DNA from: Chitinophaga pinensis
Lineage (GTDB): Bacteria; Bacteroidota; Bacteroidia; Chitinophagales; Chitinophagaceae
Reading direction: 5' to 3'
DNA: 55,851 nt
Assembly (NCBI GenBank): GCA_945874755.1
Contig: CAMCHR010000005.1
Location: 1 to 55,851 of the forward strand
The notes below the pieces were generated by a model that searched no databases, had not been told where the DNA came from, and was given only the letters and a program-made list of their open reading frames with translations. The position numbers and the translations under genes are program-made. Shown piece after piece: positions 25,693 to 35,929 of the stretch. Position 1 is the first letter of the stretch. Every line of letters begins with the position of its first letter.

Positions 25693-28600
25693 TTATAATT
25701 TAACCATTTTAAATTGATGAGCTACTTTAAAATCAGGCGAAGCTACTCTTACAAAATAAACGCCTGGGTTTATTTCATTGAATGTTAATCTTGAGCCAGC
25801 TGTAACACCGATTCTTGTTGCCACTTTTGTACCAGTTGCTGCAGAGAAGACATCTATATTCAATCTTTGATGCCCTTTCACAACAAAGTCAAAATTAAGA
25901 AAATTAATGAAAGGATTGGGAGTTAATTTTATAAATTCCCCATTTTTTAATTGAACAATATCTGTAATTAGGTAGTAATAAGGACTGCTCATTGCACTTA
26001 CACATCCATTTTGAGTAGTTTTCACTGTATAAGAACCCACTTTAGATGTATCTGAGAGTTTAATTTTTTGAGTAGTATCGCTTATAGTTGTACCGTTTTT
26101 ATACCAAATATTACCTATGCTTGAACTAGAACTAAGGCTGTTGGAAGTGTCGCGGGAAATAGTGGGAGTTGAAGGAAGAGAATAAGATTTAAGTAAAACA
26201 GAATCTGAAAATTTAGAACAACCTAAACTGTCTGTAGCTTTAAATTTAACATAGCCTTCTTTTTTTACAAAAATTGAATCAGAAGATTTAGATACTGAAT
26301 CATTATTAAGGTACCACACGTATTTTACTGAAGAATCTCTACTAACAATTTTCACACTAACAGAATCATTTCCACATATAAAATTTTTAGCTACACTAAT
26401 TTTTGGTTTTGGACAATCATATAATTTAAAAATAATTAAATTAGTGCCAATAAACGGATGATGAATAAGTTCTGATGTGCCATCTTGATCAATATCTGCA
26501 AGCATAAAATCATTTCCAATATTACTTGATGTTTCTCTAGGATTATACCAGTTTTTAAAGCCATCTTGGAATACAAAATTACCACCTCGGGTATATTTGA
26601 ACTTTCCTTCCTTTGATCCTTTAAAATAGGACAAGCCAGAATAGCTTTTTTCCCAAAATCCATAATTAGGCCATGATTTGACAAGTCCAGAATCAACTTC
26701 ATACTTAACAAACAAGTCTTTTATTTTATCACCATCTATATCCTCAAAATATAAAAAAGACTCTTGAGAATACATCTTACTACTACTTAAAGTGTCTATG
26801 AATTTATTTGTATTATTTATCAGATTGCCATTATCAACCGTGAAAATTAAAATATCATTTAAAAAGTTATCATTTTCAGTACCATCGCCACCAGAACCCA
26901 TTCCTGTAGATCTATAAACAATTATTTCTTTTTTATTATCTTTATCCAAATCCTCTACAAAAGTATATTTTGGTGCAATTTTTGTAGAACCGAAACTTCC
27001 AATGTCAACCATTGAATCAATTTTAAAAGCTCCTTTTTTATCATTTAAAATATAGCCTAGAAAAGCCGAATTCCTGAAATCGTTTGATCCCTTTTTACTC
27101 CCCCCAAAAAAATAATCTAAATAACCATCTCCATTAATATCAATCAACGTATTATGACCTTCAGGATTTGTACTATACCCATGTACTTCTGGTTTAGATC
27201 TATTTATTTTAAATCGACCCTTACCATCATTTGACAAAACATCCAAATAATAACCTCCAATTCCTTGAATTGAAGTAACATAATCAACGTCTCCGTCATT
27301 ATCAATATCCCCAATAGCACTTCCAAATATTGATACAAACTTTGAGTCAGTAATAAATAACTCTGGGGATTTTATTTCTTTTAAACTAGAATAGTCGTAC
27401 ATGTCCTTTTTATCAACTAACCTACCATTTTCTATTGTATAGTACCTATTCAATTTTCCTGCAGTTTGTTGGTTGTAATCGATATTTTCCAACATCCCTA
27501 AATACTTTAAGATATTTTTACCTAAAATATTTTTTGGAGCCTTTGGATCTTGATCTCCTAAAAAATAATCTGTATGATAATGTTCTCCTAAATTTAAAAT
27601 TTCTTTTTTACCATCATTATTTAAATCAACTTGGTTAAAAAAATCAGGTTGATGAAGTAATACCTCAGGATTTCTAAAATTTTCATGATAATAAGTAATA
27701 TTAAATGTGCTATCAAATTTAATATAAACAGGAATGCCTAAACGTTGAATATTTGGCATTTGATTCATCTTAGAAGTATCACTTATTGGTGGATAATATA
27801 ACAATACACTTTGAGCAATAAGATCATTAAAGCCGTTATTATCAATATCTTCAACTATAAATTTAGCCATGTTTGCAGGAGGGAAAAACTGGTGTGGCCC
27901 AAAGACATTATTATCAATACCCGTCCTTCCATTACTTTTACTTTCGTAATAATAAGGAATATAGCCATTTTGTATTTTACCTGTATTTTTTGGCCAATTT
28001 AAATACCTAATTAAATAAACAGTAAGTGTATCTGTAATCGTAATCGCATCTTTCTTATATATGAATGGAATCTTAAAATATTCGTTTGTTGACGATTTTA
28101 AGTTTTTAATCAATTTTAACTTTTGAGCACTAGTCTCAAAAAAGTCTTTATAATTGCCGTCACCAAAAGATAAATATGCCTTAATACTATCTTGAACAAA
28201 TTTTGACATCAACTCCTCATATCCAATTAAAGCATCCTCTAGTATAGAAACATTTTTTCTTAATAGTATCGGACTAAATTCACAAGCATCCCCAACGCCA
28301 CTTTTGTCTAGATCCTCTTGTAAAGGATTGTACATATATTTACAATTATCACTTGGGTCAATGATTCCATCATTATCTATATCATTAACTTGTAATTTAT
28401 TTACAAATATGAAGCCATTCCACTCCCATCTAATATTTCTTGTTCTATCATTTAAAACAATATCAGTCAATCCGTTATTATCTATATCATTAATTGCCAA
28501 TGGCTCGTCCCACAAAAAAACATTAGAATTAAAATTTTGTTGCATTAAACTACTACTCACATCGGTATAATTTGTAAAATTCAAAGATTGGTAAATAAAA

Positions 28601-29514
28601 ATTTTCCACTTCCCACTGACATCATTCATTGGTAAGATGATTTCCTTGATTCCATCGCCATTTATATCATAAGCATTAATATCTGTCACATAAAAATCGT
28701 TTGGGATTGATATTGTGACCGAATTATTTTGATTGAATTCACCTTTCTTATTGTTCCAAAGTATTCTAAATCTATTCGCATAACTATTTGTCGGCGAAAA
28801 CACATCATTTATTAATAAGTCAACAAAACCATCATTATTCATGTCAATTAATTCCGATCTGTCTACCCAAGCAATAGAATCAATATTTGAAGGCTTATAT
28901 GTGAAACTGCCTTTAGAATCGTTCAATAAAACACGATTCAATATATCACCCGCATATTCATGATGTGTAGAAAACACTAATATATCTAAATCTCCGTCAT
29001 TGTCAATATCTGCAGAAGTTCCTGTACGCCATACCCCTTTAAAATTAATTGAATCTATTTTAAAGGATTTACCATCACTGTTTTTCATAGTATACAAAGA
29101 GAAAACTGGATCTTTACAATTTGTACACCCTGCAGGGTCCATACCTGTTAATAAGAAGGCATCTAAAAAACCATCATTATTATAATCTCCTACTAATTCC
29201 TTACCAGCAAAAACTTTTTTAAAATCTATATTGACGCTATCTTTTATTAAACCATTAATTGTGTTTTTGTAAAAAATTGGTCCAGGCCAAGTATATGTTT
29301 TATTTATATCGTACCCTTCAAATAGTATAACATCATCACGCCCATCTTTATTATAGTCTAATTGTGTAAATGAAGCAAACCCTCCTGGAATAGACAACCA
29401 TTGATTGCTATTTGACAATTCATATGAAGATTTTAAACTAGTTTGTTGCCCGATAGATTTTTCGGAAAAGAATAAAAAAGCAAGAAATACCAATCTCTGA
29501 ATTACATTTTTCAT
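25693..29514 (-). CDS. FG-GAP/VCBS repeat protein with T9SS sorting domain
   Basis: A 1273-residue exported protein. After the signal peptide (likely cut after Gly22) come about 14 repeats built on Ca2+-binding DxDxDG loops (DYNKDGRDD, DIDNDGDLD, DMNNDGFVD, DINGDGYLD, DIDQDGTSE and others), the FG-GAP/VCBS beta-propeller pattern. In the middle there is one thrombospondin-type-3-like segment (DIDNDGIIDPSDNC...GVGDACE) near residue 390. Near the end there is an Ig-like segment, then a type A T9SS sorting domain (KLTPNPFINFLNFDF). The last ~140 residues are clearly homologous to those of the 1394-residue neighbour. Likely a Ca2+-stabilised, surface-attached adhesin or scaffold; no catalytic motif is visible. 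Confidence 0.88.
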   Translation of the reverse strand: MKNVIQRLVFLAFLFFSEKSIGQQTSLKSSYELSNSNQWLSIPGGFASFTQLDYNKDGRDDVILFEGYDINKTYTWPGPIFYKNTINGLIKDSVNIDFKKVFAGKELVGDYNNDGFLDAFLLTGMDPAGCTNCKDPVFSLYTMKNSDGKSFKIDSINFKGVWRTGTSADIDNDGDLDILVFSTHHEYAGDILNRVLLNDSKGSFTYKPSNIDSIAWVDRSELIDMNNDGFVDLLINDVFSPTNSYANRFRILWNNKKGEFNQNNSVTISIPNDFYVTDINAYDINGDGIKEIILPMNDVSGKWKIFIYQSLNFTNYTDVSSSLMQQNFNSNVFLWDEPLAINDIDNNGLTDIVLNDRTRNIRWEWNGFIFVNKLQVNDIDNDGIIDPSDNCKYMYNPLQEDLDKSGVGDACEFSPILLRKNVSILEDALIGYEELMSKFVQDSIKAYLSFGDGNYKDFFETSAQKLKLIKNLKSSTNEYFKIPFIYKKDAITITDTLTVYLIRYLNWPKNTGKIQNGYIPYYYESKSNGRTGIDNNVFGPHQFFPPANMAKFIVEDIDNNGFNDLIAQSVLLYYPPISDTSKMNQMPNIQRLGIPVYIKFDSTFNITYYHENFRNPEVLLHQPDFFNQVDLNNDGKKEILNLGEHYHTDYFLGDQDPKAPKNILGKNILKYLGMLENIDYNQQTAGKLNRYYTIENGRLVDKKDMYDYSSLKEIKSPELFITDSKFVSIFGSAIGDIDNDGDVDYVTSIQGIGGYYLDVLSNDGKGRFKINRSKPEVHGYSTNPEGHNTLIDINGDGYLDYFFGGSKKGSNDFRNSAFLGYILNDKKGAFKIDSMVDIGSFGSTKIAPKYTFVEDLDKDNKKEIIVYRSTGMGSGGDGTENDNFLNDILIFTVDNGNLINNTNKFIDTLSSSKMYSQESFLYFEDIDGDKIKDLFVKYEVDSGLVKSWPNYGFWEKSYSGLSYFKGSKEGKFKYTRGGNFVFQDGFKNWYNPRETSSNIGNDFMLADIDQDGTSELIHHPFIGTNLIIFKLYDCPKPKISVAKNFICGNDSVSVKIVSRDSSVKYVWYLNNDSVSKSSDSIFVKKEGYVKFKATDSLGCSKFSDSVLLKSYSLPSTPTISRDTSNSLSSSSSIGNIWYKNGTTISDTTQKIKLSDTSKVGSYTVKTTQNGCVSAMSSPYYYLITDIVQLKNGEFIKLTPNPFINFLNFDFVVKGHQRLNIDVFSAATGTKVATRIGVTAGSRLTFNEINPGVYFVRVASPDFKVAHQFKMVKL

Positions 29515-29668
29515 CTACTAATTTTTAATTCAGCTTCTGGGGTAGTTAAATTTAATAAAATTTATTTATATAAATATTAAAATATATTAGTATAAATTAG
29601 CTTAATTTCCTTGAATTAAAACCCCATTCTGCAATTTTATAGTAATTTTAAACTCTAAACCAAGCATC

Positions 29669-30505
29669 TTGGAAAACATTAGCTGCTATTACAATGAACA
29701 AATAAGTCCTTTCCGCCATACCGGCATGTCTTTGAACGACTTATTGATACAAAGAGGATATGGCATTTTTGACTACCTAAGGGTAGTGGACAACAAGCCT
29801 TTGTTTGTTCAAGACCATTTAGATCGCTTGTATAATTCAGCAGCGCTTATGCATATGGAGGTGCCTCAATCAAAGGAATCCATTTTGAAAATCGTGATGG
29901 AATTAGTGGCAAAAAATGATATGCCCTATTCTGGACTAAAATTGATCGTTTCTGGAGGAGATAGTTCGGATGGGTATACTTTAGAGCAACCTAGGTTGAC
30001 GATTATTCAACAACCCTTACCTATCCCTTCCAATCATTTTTCGGTAAGCCCTTTTGTATTAATGAGTCACCCTTTTCAACGTCAATTGCCACAGGTTAAA
30101 ACGACTGATTACTTGATGGCCATATACCTTCAACCTCAATTGAAGGCATTTGGAGGACAAGATATTTTATATACCCACGAGGGGATGATTAAAGAATGTC
30201 CTAGGTCAAATTTTTTCTTGATTTCTGAAAAGGGTCATATTGTAACTGCTCAAGACCAAATCCTAAAAGGGATTACAAGAAAGAATATTTTAGAGGAAGC
30301 ATCTGCAAATGGGATTACGATCGAAGAAAGACCAATAGCCCTTGAAGAAATCAAGACTGCAAAAGGTGCATTCATTGCCAGTTCTACCAAACGCATTATT
30401 CCTGTTAGCAAAATTGATACAACAGTAATCCCAACCGACTCTCCTATTTTACAAAAAGTATTTGACCTATTGGTTCAAAAAGAACAAGCTTATTTAAAAG
30501 CATAA
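29669..30505 (+). CDS. Aminotransferase class IV
   Basis: A 278-residue PLP enzyme of fold type IV, related to branched-chain aminotransferase, D-amino-acid aminotransferase and aminodeoxychorismate lyase. Family blocks: RGYGIFDYLRV (N-terminal substrate region), HLDRLYNSA, the Lys in PQVKTTDYLMAI (Schiff base candidate, about residue 149), GMIKECPRSNFFLI and GITRKNILEEA (phosphate-binding region), ending with TKRIIPVSKID. The start is TTG at 29669; no in-frame ATG lies upstream, and the first internal ATG would remove the conserved YYNEQISPF strand. Exact substrate cannot be assigned. Confidence 0.85.
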   Translation: MENISCYYNEQISPFRHTGMSLNDLLIQRGYGIFDYLRVVDNKPLFVQDHLDRLYNSAALMHMEVPQSKESILKIVMELVAKNDMPYSGLKLIVSGGDSSDGYTLEQPRLTIIQQPLPIPSNHFSVSPFVLMSHPFQRQLPQVKTTDYLMAIYLQPQLKAFGGQDILYTHEGMIKECPRSNFFLISEKGHIVTAQDQILKGITRKNILEEASANGITIEERPIALEEIKTAKGAFIASSTKRIIPVSKIDTTVIPTDSPILQKVFDLLVQKEQAYLKA

Positions 30506-30508
30506 ATC

Positions 30509-30548
<40 letters not shown>

Positions 30549-30616
30549 TAATTATAGTATGAAAAGTTTTTAACCGAAAAGTTTTAACTAAAAATCTCTA
30601 CAAAAAGTCTTAACAC

Positions 30617-30656
30617 AAAAAAGGGCTAACTAATTTAAATTAGTTAGCCCTTTTTG
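30617..30656. terminator. Bidirectional terminator between convergent genes
   Basis: AAAAAGGGCTAACTAATT and AATTAGTTAGCCCTTTTT form an almost perfect long stem with A- and T-runs at its ends. It sits between the aminotransferase gene and the BNR-repeat gene, both of which end here. Confidence 0.9.
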
Positions 30657-30671
30657 TATTTTAAATTAAAT

Positions 30672-33149
30672 TTATTTCAATTGCTTTCTTAAAGCATCTA
30701 ATTTACCCACATACAAACTACGGCCATGCGTACCTAAAATAATCTCATGGTCTCTTGGGTGAATCTCTAAGTCATGCACTGGAACACTCGCAGGTAATCC
30801 TTTATTCCAAGCCATAGAACTATTACCTCCGTCCAAACTCACATACAAGCCACCATCAGTTCCTACATACAATACTTGTTCAGAAACTGCATCTTCTTTA
30901 ATCACGTTCACTGGCTCTGATGGCAAGTCTTTCATAATTTGCTTCCAAGTAGTTCCATAATCATCGCTTTGGTATACATACGCATTAAAGTGATCGTTAC
31001 GATATCCATTGAGTGTTACATATACTCTTGCAACATTGTACTTGCTTGCAATTACTCTACTTACATATAAACCCTTTGGTAATTTTTGGCTAATTATAGT
31101 AAAACTATTGCCACCATCTTTTGATACTTGTACATTACCATCATCCGTTCCTGCATAAATCAATCCAAAACGGATTGGGCTTTCGCTGATTGTAGTGGTT
31201 GTTCCAAAAGGCACATCTCCTTGAGCAGGATTGGTAGTTAAATCATTACTTAAAGTAACTAAACTATCCCCCTTACTCATTGAGCGGTGAAATTTATTGG
31301 AACCAAAATAAAACACATCTTGATTATGACGGCTCAATAAAATAGGTGATTGCCAATTGTATCTTACTGCTGGCTCCCCTAGATCACGCATTGGACGTAC
31401 ATTTTTACGTTCCTTAGACACTAAATTTTGTCTGCTATAAAAACCAAATTGAGAACCACTATACACTGTTTTGTTGTCTCTCCAATCTACTTGCACTTGC
31501 ATGCCATCTCCTCCACCAATCATGGTATATGGGTTTTGTCCGCCATCATACCAATTGTAATTTTCCTTCGTTGTACTTGATCCAAACCAAGTACCATTGT
31601 CTTGTAATCCACCATATACATTGTATGGCTTTGCCATATCGATTGCGATATTGTAAAACTGTCCAACAGCTGGTGTATTGGCTTTGAACCAATGTGCCCC
31701 ATTGTCATAAGTAATATTACATCCGCCGTCGTTACCAATAATCATATGGCTATCACGTTGTCCATTCATCCAAACAAAGTGATGGTCCGCGTGCACATTC
31801 TCTTTACCTATTGAACTAAATGTTTTTCCGCCATCTGTACTCAATAAAACGCTTACGCCTGTGATGGCTATTTTATCTGGATTACTAGGGCTCACAAAAA
31901 CTTTACCAAAATAATAGCCATACGTGCTATACAATTCAATTGGTTTATCATGTGTTTTAACCCAGCTCAAACCCGCATTGTCAGAACGATACACTTGAGC
32001 ACCATAGATTGGTGTTTCAAATAAAGCAGTATTCGCATCATATAAATAATCCCAAATACAATTAGGCGCTAATTTACCAGACTTTACATCTTGCTTAATA
32101 TTTTCAGCACTGTATTTTGTTGGGATGCCATTTCTTGGAGACTTTAAAAAAGCATTTAATTTTTTATCATCTAAAACAAGAAACTGGTCTACCGTTAAGG
32201 CTTTAAAATCTCTTAACACATACCTTGTGGTATCTGCTGCTTTTTGCATTGCAGTATCTGGTTGATGAAAATTATTATCTACGATTGCATATACAATAGA
32301 AGGATTTTTTGGATACACTGCTAATCCAATCCTACCTACACCATCTCCTGAAGGAAATCCACTTGTTGGGGTAGACATTAAAGTCCAATGGTCACCGCCA
32401 TCTGTACTCTTATAGATACCTGAAGTTTTTCCTGCTTCTTCAAAATTGGATGCTGTTCTTGTTCTATACCACATTGCAGCATATAAAACTTGTTCGTTGC
32501 TTGGATCCATATCTACATCAATAGCACCCGTATTGGCGTCCAATGCCAAAGTTTGGTTCCAAGTTTTACCAGCATCTGTTGTTTTGTAGATGCCTCTATC
32601 TTTACTTTCTGAATATAAATGACCTAGAACAGCCACCCATGCAGTGTTCGGATCTTTTGCAGATAATTGAATCTTTCCAATATGATGACTCTCTGGTAAT
32701 CCAAGGTATTCCCATGTTTTTCCATTATTCGCTGAACGATACACGCCTAAACCAGCATAAGTAGAACGACTACTATTGACTTCGCCTGTACCTACCCAAA
32801 TATGTCTGTTCTGCCAGTTCACAGCAATATCACCAATCGTTAACACATCCACTGAATCAAAAATGGGTGCAAAACTTTGTCCATTATTTTGTGTATGCCA
32901 TAATCCACCAGAAGCATATGCTACATAAAATTCAGTGGGGTCTTGCGGATTCACCTCAATGTCTACCACACGACCACTCATAATAGAGGGGCCAATATTT
33001 CTGAAACTAGTTTCATTTAAAGTAGATCGACTCAGCAATTGCTTTCTTTGGTCAATTGTTTTTAATCTTTCTTGAGCGGATGTCGCTTTAATTTGTGCTT
33101 GTACGAATAAAGTACAAAAAAGGGCTGAAATCGTTAATAGTCTTTTCAT
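30672..33149 (-). CDS. Secreted VPS10/sortilin-type BNR-repeat beta-propeller protein
   Basis: An 825-residue exported protein with signal peptide (cut likely after Ala18, VQA-Q). It carries repeated BNR/Asp-box motifs such as SANNGKTWEYL, TDAGKTWNQTL, STDGGDHWTLM, STDGGKTFSSI, SKDGGNSFTII and SDDYGTTWKQI, the pattern of sortilin/VPS10 and photosystem-stability-factor-like propellers. Related Bacteroidota proteins are often ~1000 residues; this one lacks any C-terminal T9SS domain, so it is periplasmic or surface-anchored by another way. Bacteroidota proteins of this class are annotated as glycosyl hydrolases, but no catalytic residues of a glycosidase can be recognised. Confidence 0.85.
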   Translation of the reverse strand: MKRLLTISALFCTLFVQAQIKATSAQERLKTIDQRKQLLSRSTLNETSFRNIGPSIMSGRVVDIEVNPQDPTEFYVAYASGGLWHTQNNGQSFAPIFDSVDVLTIGDIAVNWQNRHIWVGTGEVNSSRSTYAGLGVYRSANNGKTWEYLGLPESHHIGKIQLSAKDPNTAWVAVLGHLYSESKDRGIYKTTDAGKTWNQTLALDANTGAIDVDMDPSNEQVLYAAMWYRTRTASNFEEAGKTSGIYKSTDGGDHWTLMSTPTSGFPSGDGVGRIGLAVYPKNPSIVYAIVDNNFHQPDTAMQKAADTTRYVLRDFKALTVDQFLVLDDKKLNAFLKSPRNGIPTKYSAENIKQDVKSGKLAPNCIWDYLYDANTALFETPIYGAQVYRSDNAGLSWVKTHDKPIELYSTYGYYFGKVFVSPSNPDKIAITGVSVLLSTDGGKTFSSIGKENVHADHHFVWMNGQRDSHMIIGNDGGCNITYDNGAHWFKANTPAVGQFYNIAIDMAKPYNVYGGLQDNGTWFGSSTTKENYNWYDGGQNPYTMIGGGDGMQVQVDWRDNKTVYSGSQFGFYSRQNLVSKERKNVRPMRDLGEPAVRYNWQSPILLSRHNQDVFYFGSNKFHRSMSKGDSLVTLSNDLTTNPAQGDVPFGTTTTISESPIRFGLIYAGTDDGNVQVSKDGGNSFTIISQKLPKGLYVSRVIASKYNVARVYVTLNGYRNDHFNAYVYQSDDYGTTWKQIMKDLPSEPVNVIKEDAVSEQVLYVGTDGGLYVSLDGGNSSMAWNKGLPASVPVHDLEIHPRDHEIILGTHGRSLYVGKLDALRKQLK

Positions 33150-33263
33150 GCGATCAAATTTTTATTAAGGTTTTGAAGTTAATACTTTTTCAAAAGCAAT
33201 CATAAAAAAAATGACTAGCGTGAATTCACTCCCTTTTCCTATCAATTTTTCGTAATATTGGGC

Positions 33264-34250
33264 ATGCATATCCTTATCGTTAACAATACCAGTATCCCAG
33301 TCAAGCAATATGGCGGCACGGAACGGGTTATTTGGTGGCTCGGAAAGCAGTTAATTAAAATGGGGCACAAAGTCTCCTATTTAGTTGGGCCAGGCTCTTA
33401 TTGTGATTTTGCGACTGGCGTGCATGTATTAAATCATGACATTCCATTTAATCAACAAATACCTGCTGGCGTGGATGTGGTTCATTTAAATTGTAAGGTC
33501 AATGAGACCCCAACAATCCCTTATATTTTCACCTTACATGGCAATACCAATGACCAAAATCCAATGGATATGAACACGGTCTTTGTCTCAAAAAACCACG
33601 CAAGCAGATACGGCAGTGACTCTTATGTACATAATGGCATTGATCCGGATGATTATGGAGATCCAGGATTAAATCAAAAAAGAAATTATTTTCATTTCTT
33701 AGGTGATGCTGCATGGAGGGTAAAAAATGTAAGAGGCGCTATCAAGATCGCACAAGATGCAAAAATCAAATTAAGGATATTAGGCGGGAAAAGATTCAAC
33801 TTCAATCAAGGCATTCGACTGACCTTTGATCCTCGCATACATTTTGAAGGTATGATTGGCGGTGCAGAAAAAAACAACCTACTCAAAGGTTCAAAAGGCT
33901 TGATTTTCCCTGTACTATGGAATGAACCCTTTGGCCTATCGATTGTGGAGAGCCTTTATTTTGGATGTCCCGTCTTTGGCGCACCCTACGGTTCCTTAAC
34001 AGAAATCATTCACCCAAGTGTAGGTATCGCAAGCAATTCATTCAGTGCACTTGTAGAGGGCGTTCAACATGCTAGTCAATTTGATGCAAAAACCTGTCAC
34101 CAATATGTGATGGATAATTTCACAAGTAAGCAAATGACAGTAAATTATTTAAAGAAATATGAAACAGTTTTGAATGATCAACATTTAAATGATACTGCAC
34201 CAATTTTAACAACCATTCAAACAGAAAAATTTCTTCCTTTTTTACCTTAG
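33264..34250 (+). CDS. Glycosyltransferase family 4 protein
   Basis: A 328-residue GT-B glycosyltransferase. The N-terminal Rossmann part begins MHILIVNNTSIPVKQYGGTERV, where the Gly-Gly-Thr-Glu loop after the first strand is the usual acceptor/donor loop. In the C-terminal part, RILGGKRF and GLIFPVLWNEPFGLSIVESLYFGCPVFG give the E-x7-E donor-nucleotide motif (Glu of NEPFG and Glu of VESL). Sugar and acceptor are unknown. A TTG six bases earlier is a weaker start; ATG 33264 is preferred. It converges with the ctpA-like gene, 7 bp between stops. Confidence 0.88.
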   Translation: MHILIVNNTSIPVKQYGGTERVIWWLGKQLIKMGHKVSYLVGPGSYCDFATGVHVLNHDIPFNQQIPAGVDVVHLNCKVNETPTIPYIFTLHGNTNDQNPMDMNTVFVSKNHASRYGSDSYVHNGIDPDDYGDPGLNQKRNYFHFLGDAAWRVKNVRGAIKIAQDAKIKLRILGGKRFNFNQGIRLTFDPRIHFEGMIGGAEKNNLLKGSKGLIFPVLWNEPFGLSIVESLYFGCPVFGAPYGSLTEIIHPSVGIASNSFSALVEGVQHASQFDAKTCHQYVMDNFTSKQMTVNYLKKYETVLNDQHLNDTAPILTTIQTEKFLPFLP

Positions 34251-34257
34251 AAGATTT

Positions 34258-35856
34258 TTAAAAAAGAACTTCATTTTTTACTATAGATATAAAATTATTA
34301 TCCATTAAATTAATGGCTTCATAATATCCCTGCTTATACCATTTACAACGTGCTAAATAAGCCACCAATTGTTGTTGTAAAAGTGGATTTTGCAACATCG
34401 TTACAGGTAATCCATTTTGTTTTGTCTTTCGTAAATATTGATCCAATGATTTTGTGAGGTCTTGCTTTGCATAAACTGCAACAAATGCTTGAACAGATGG
34501 ATATTGATTCAAACTCTTTTGTACTGTAAGATAATATTGTAACACAAATTCATTAATGGAGCCTTGTAGATATAAATTGGTATAGTTCGAGTCTGCATAC
34601 AATGCATTGGTTGGTAACCATTGATTAGGAATAATCCCTCCACCACCATATACAGTATTGCCTTTTGGCGTTTTATAAGCTTTGCCAATGGAAGCAGTAT
34701 CTATATTACCACTACTAGATTGTGCAATTCTTTCTATAAAATCAAGCTCATAGGCTGACTTTCCATTTTGATAAGGACGTTGAATATTACGCCCCAATGG
34801 TGTAAAGTATTTTGCAGTGGTTAGTCTTAATGCACCGCCATTGGATAACCTAAATTGTTGTTGCACCAATCCTTTGCCATAAGACCTTCTTCCTATTACT
34901 TTCGCTCTGTCCCAATCTTGCAAAGCCCCTGCTAACACTTCACTAGCTGATGCAGAAGTTTCATCTATTAAAATTGTTAATCCACCTGTTTCAAATAATC
35001 CTTCTCTTTTACTATAATAATTGACTCTTGGCGCATGCAATCCTTCTGTGTAAACAATTAATTTATTGCCAGCTAATAATTCATCTGCAATGCCTACCGC
35101 TTCTGATAACAATCCGCCGCCATTGCCTCTTAAGTCAATCACTAAGGATTTCATTCCTTTTTTTAATAAAGGCTCTAATGCTTGCATAAAAGCCTCATAG
35201 GTTCTATCCGCAAATTTGTCAATTTTTATATACCCAATGGTATCGCTCAACATATAAGCAGCATCTATTGGGGAAACCGGCACAGATGCCCTCACTAAAT
35301 TAAAAGTCATTTTTTGTTGATTACGTAGCACGCTTAATTTTAAATTTTCTTCTGCTGGCCCTTTTATTTTTCGCTTGATGGCTTCTCCATCTAATTTATT
35401 ACCAGATAATTGAACGCTATCATCAGCAGTTAATAAAATGTCTCCTGTTTTTAATCCCCCTTTTTCTGCAGGACCTCCTGGCATGACATAAGCAACAAAA
35501 ACACTATCCCTGAATTGTTGAAACTCTATGCCTATCCCTTTAAAATTAGGTTGTAATTGCTCGTTGGCGGCGACTAGATCTGCTGGTGGGATATAGACAG
35601 AATGGGGATCTAATTGTCCCAAATAAAAATCAGCTAAATTGGTTTGAGTACTATCCACATTTACTTGATCCACATATTTTGATTTAACCAATTCAATGAT
35701 CTCGTCCATTGCTGAATTTGAATCAAGTGAAGGAAACCCAATAGAGAAACTTCCTTTTAAAAAAATACCTATACCAATCCCCAATAAAAGAACGATTGCG
35801 TAGGCAATTGGGGTGACCCAACTTGTTTGGGTTGAACGAGGTTGATTTTGTTGCAT
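34258..35856 (-). CDS. S41 family C-terminal processing protease
   Basis: A 532-residue tail-specific protease. A signal anchor (residues ~16-35) places it in the periplasm. A PDZ domain (~75-165, GIGIEFQQFRDSVFVAYVMPGGPAEKGG split around the GIG and GGPAEKGGL landmarks) precedes the S41 core with LVIDLRGNGGGLLSEAV, the catalytic serine block ASASEVLAGAL and the lysine in RRSYGKGLVQQ. The last ~160 residues are a helical C-terminal extension. This Bacteroidota form is longer than E. coli-type core enzymes. Likely role: trimming of envelope proteins. Confidence 0.92.
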   Translation of the reverse strand: MQQNQPRSTQTSWVTPIAYAIVLLLGIGIGIFLKGSFSIGFPSLDSNSAMDEIIELVKSKYVDQVNVDSTQTNLADFYLGQLDPHSVYIPPADLVAANEQLQPNFKGIGIEFQQFRDSVFVAYVMPGGPAEKGGLKTGDILLTADDSVQLSGNKLDGEAIKRKIKGPAEENLKLSVLRNQQKMTFNLVRASVPVSPIDAAYMLSDTIGYIKIDKFADRTYEAFMQALEPLLKKGMKSLVIDLRGNGGGLLSEAVGIADELLAGNKLIVYTEGLHAPRVNYYSKREGLFETGGLTILIDETSASASEVLAGALQDWDRAKVIGRRSYGKGLVQQQFRLSNGGALRLTTAKYFTPLGRNIQRPYQNGKSAYELDFIERIAQSSSGNIDTASIGKAYKTPKGNTVYGGGGIIPNQWLPTNALYADSNYTNLYLQGSINEFVLQYYLTVQKSLNQYPSVQAFVAVYAKQDLTKSLDQYLRKTKQNGLPVTMLQNPLLQQQLVAYLARCKWYKQGYYEAINLMDNNFISIVKNEVLF

Positions 35857-35929
35857 GTTGTATGAATTCTTGGCAAATTTACATCAATTCAAAATGAAAT
35901 GGCTAATTTCATGCCCTAGTTCAACCACC

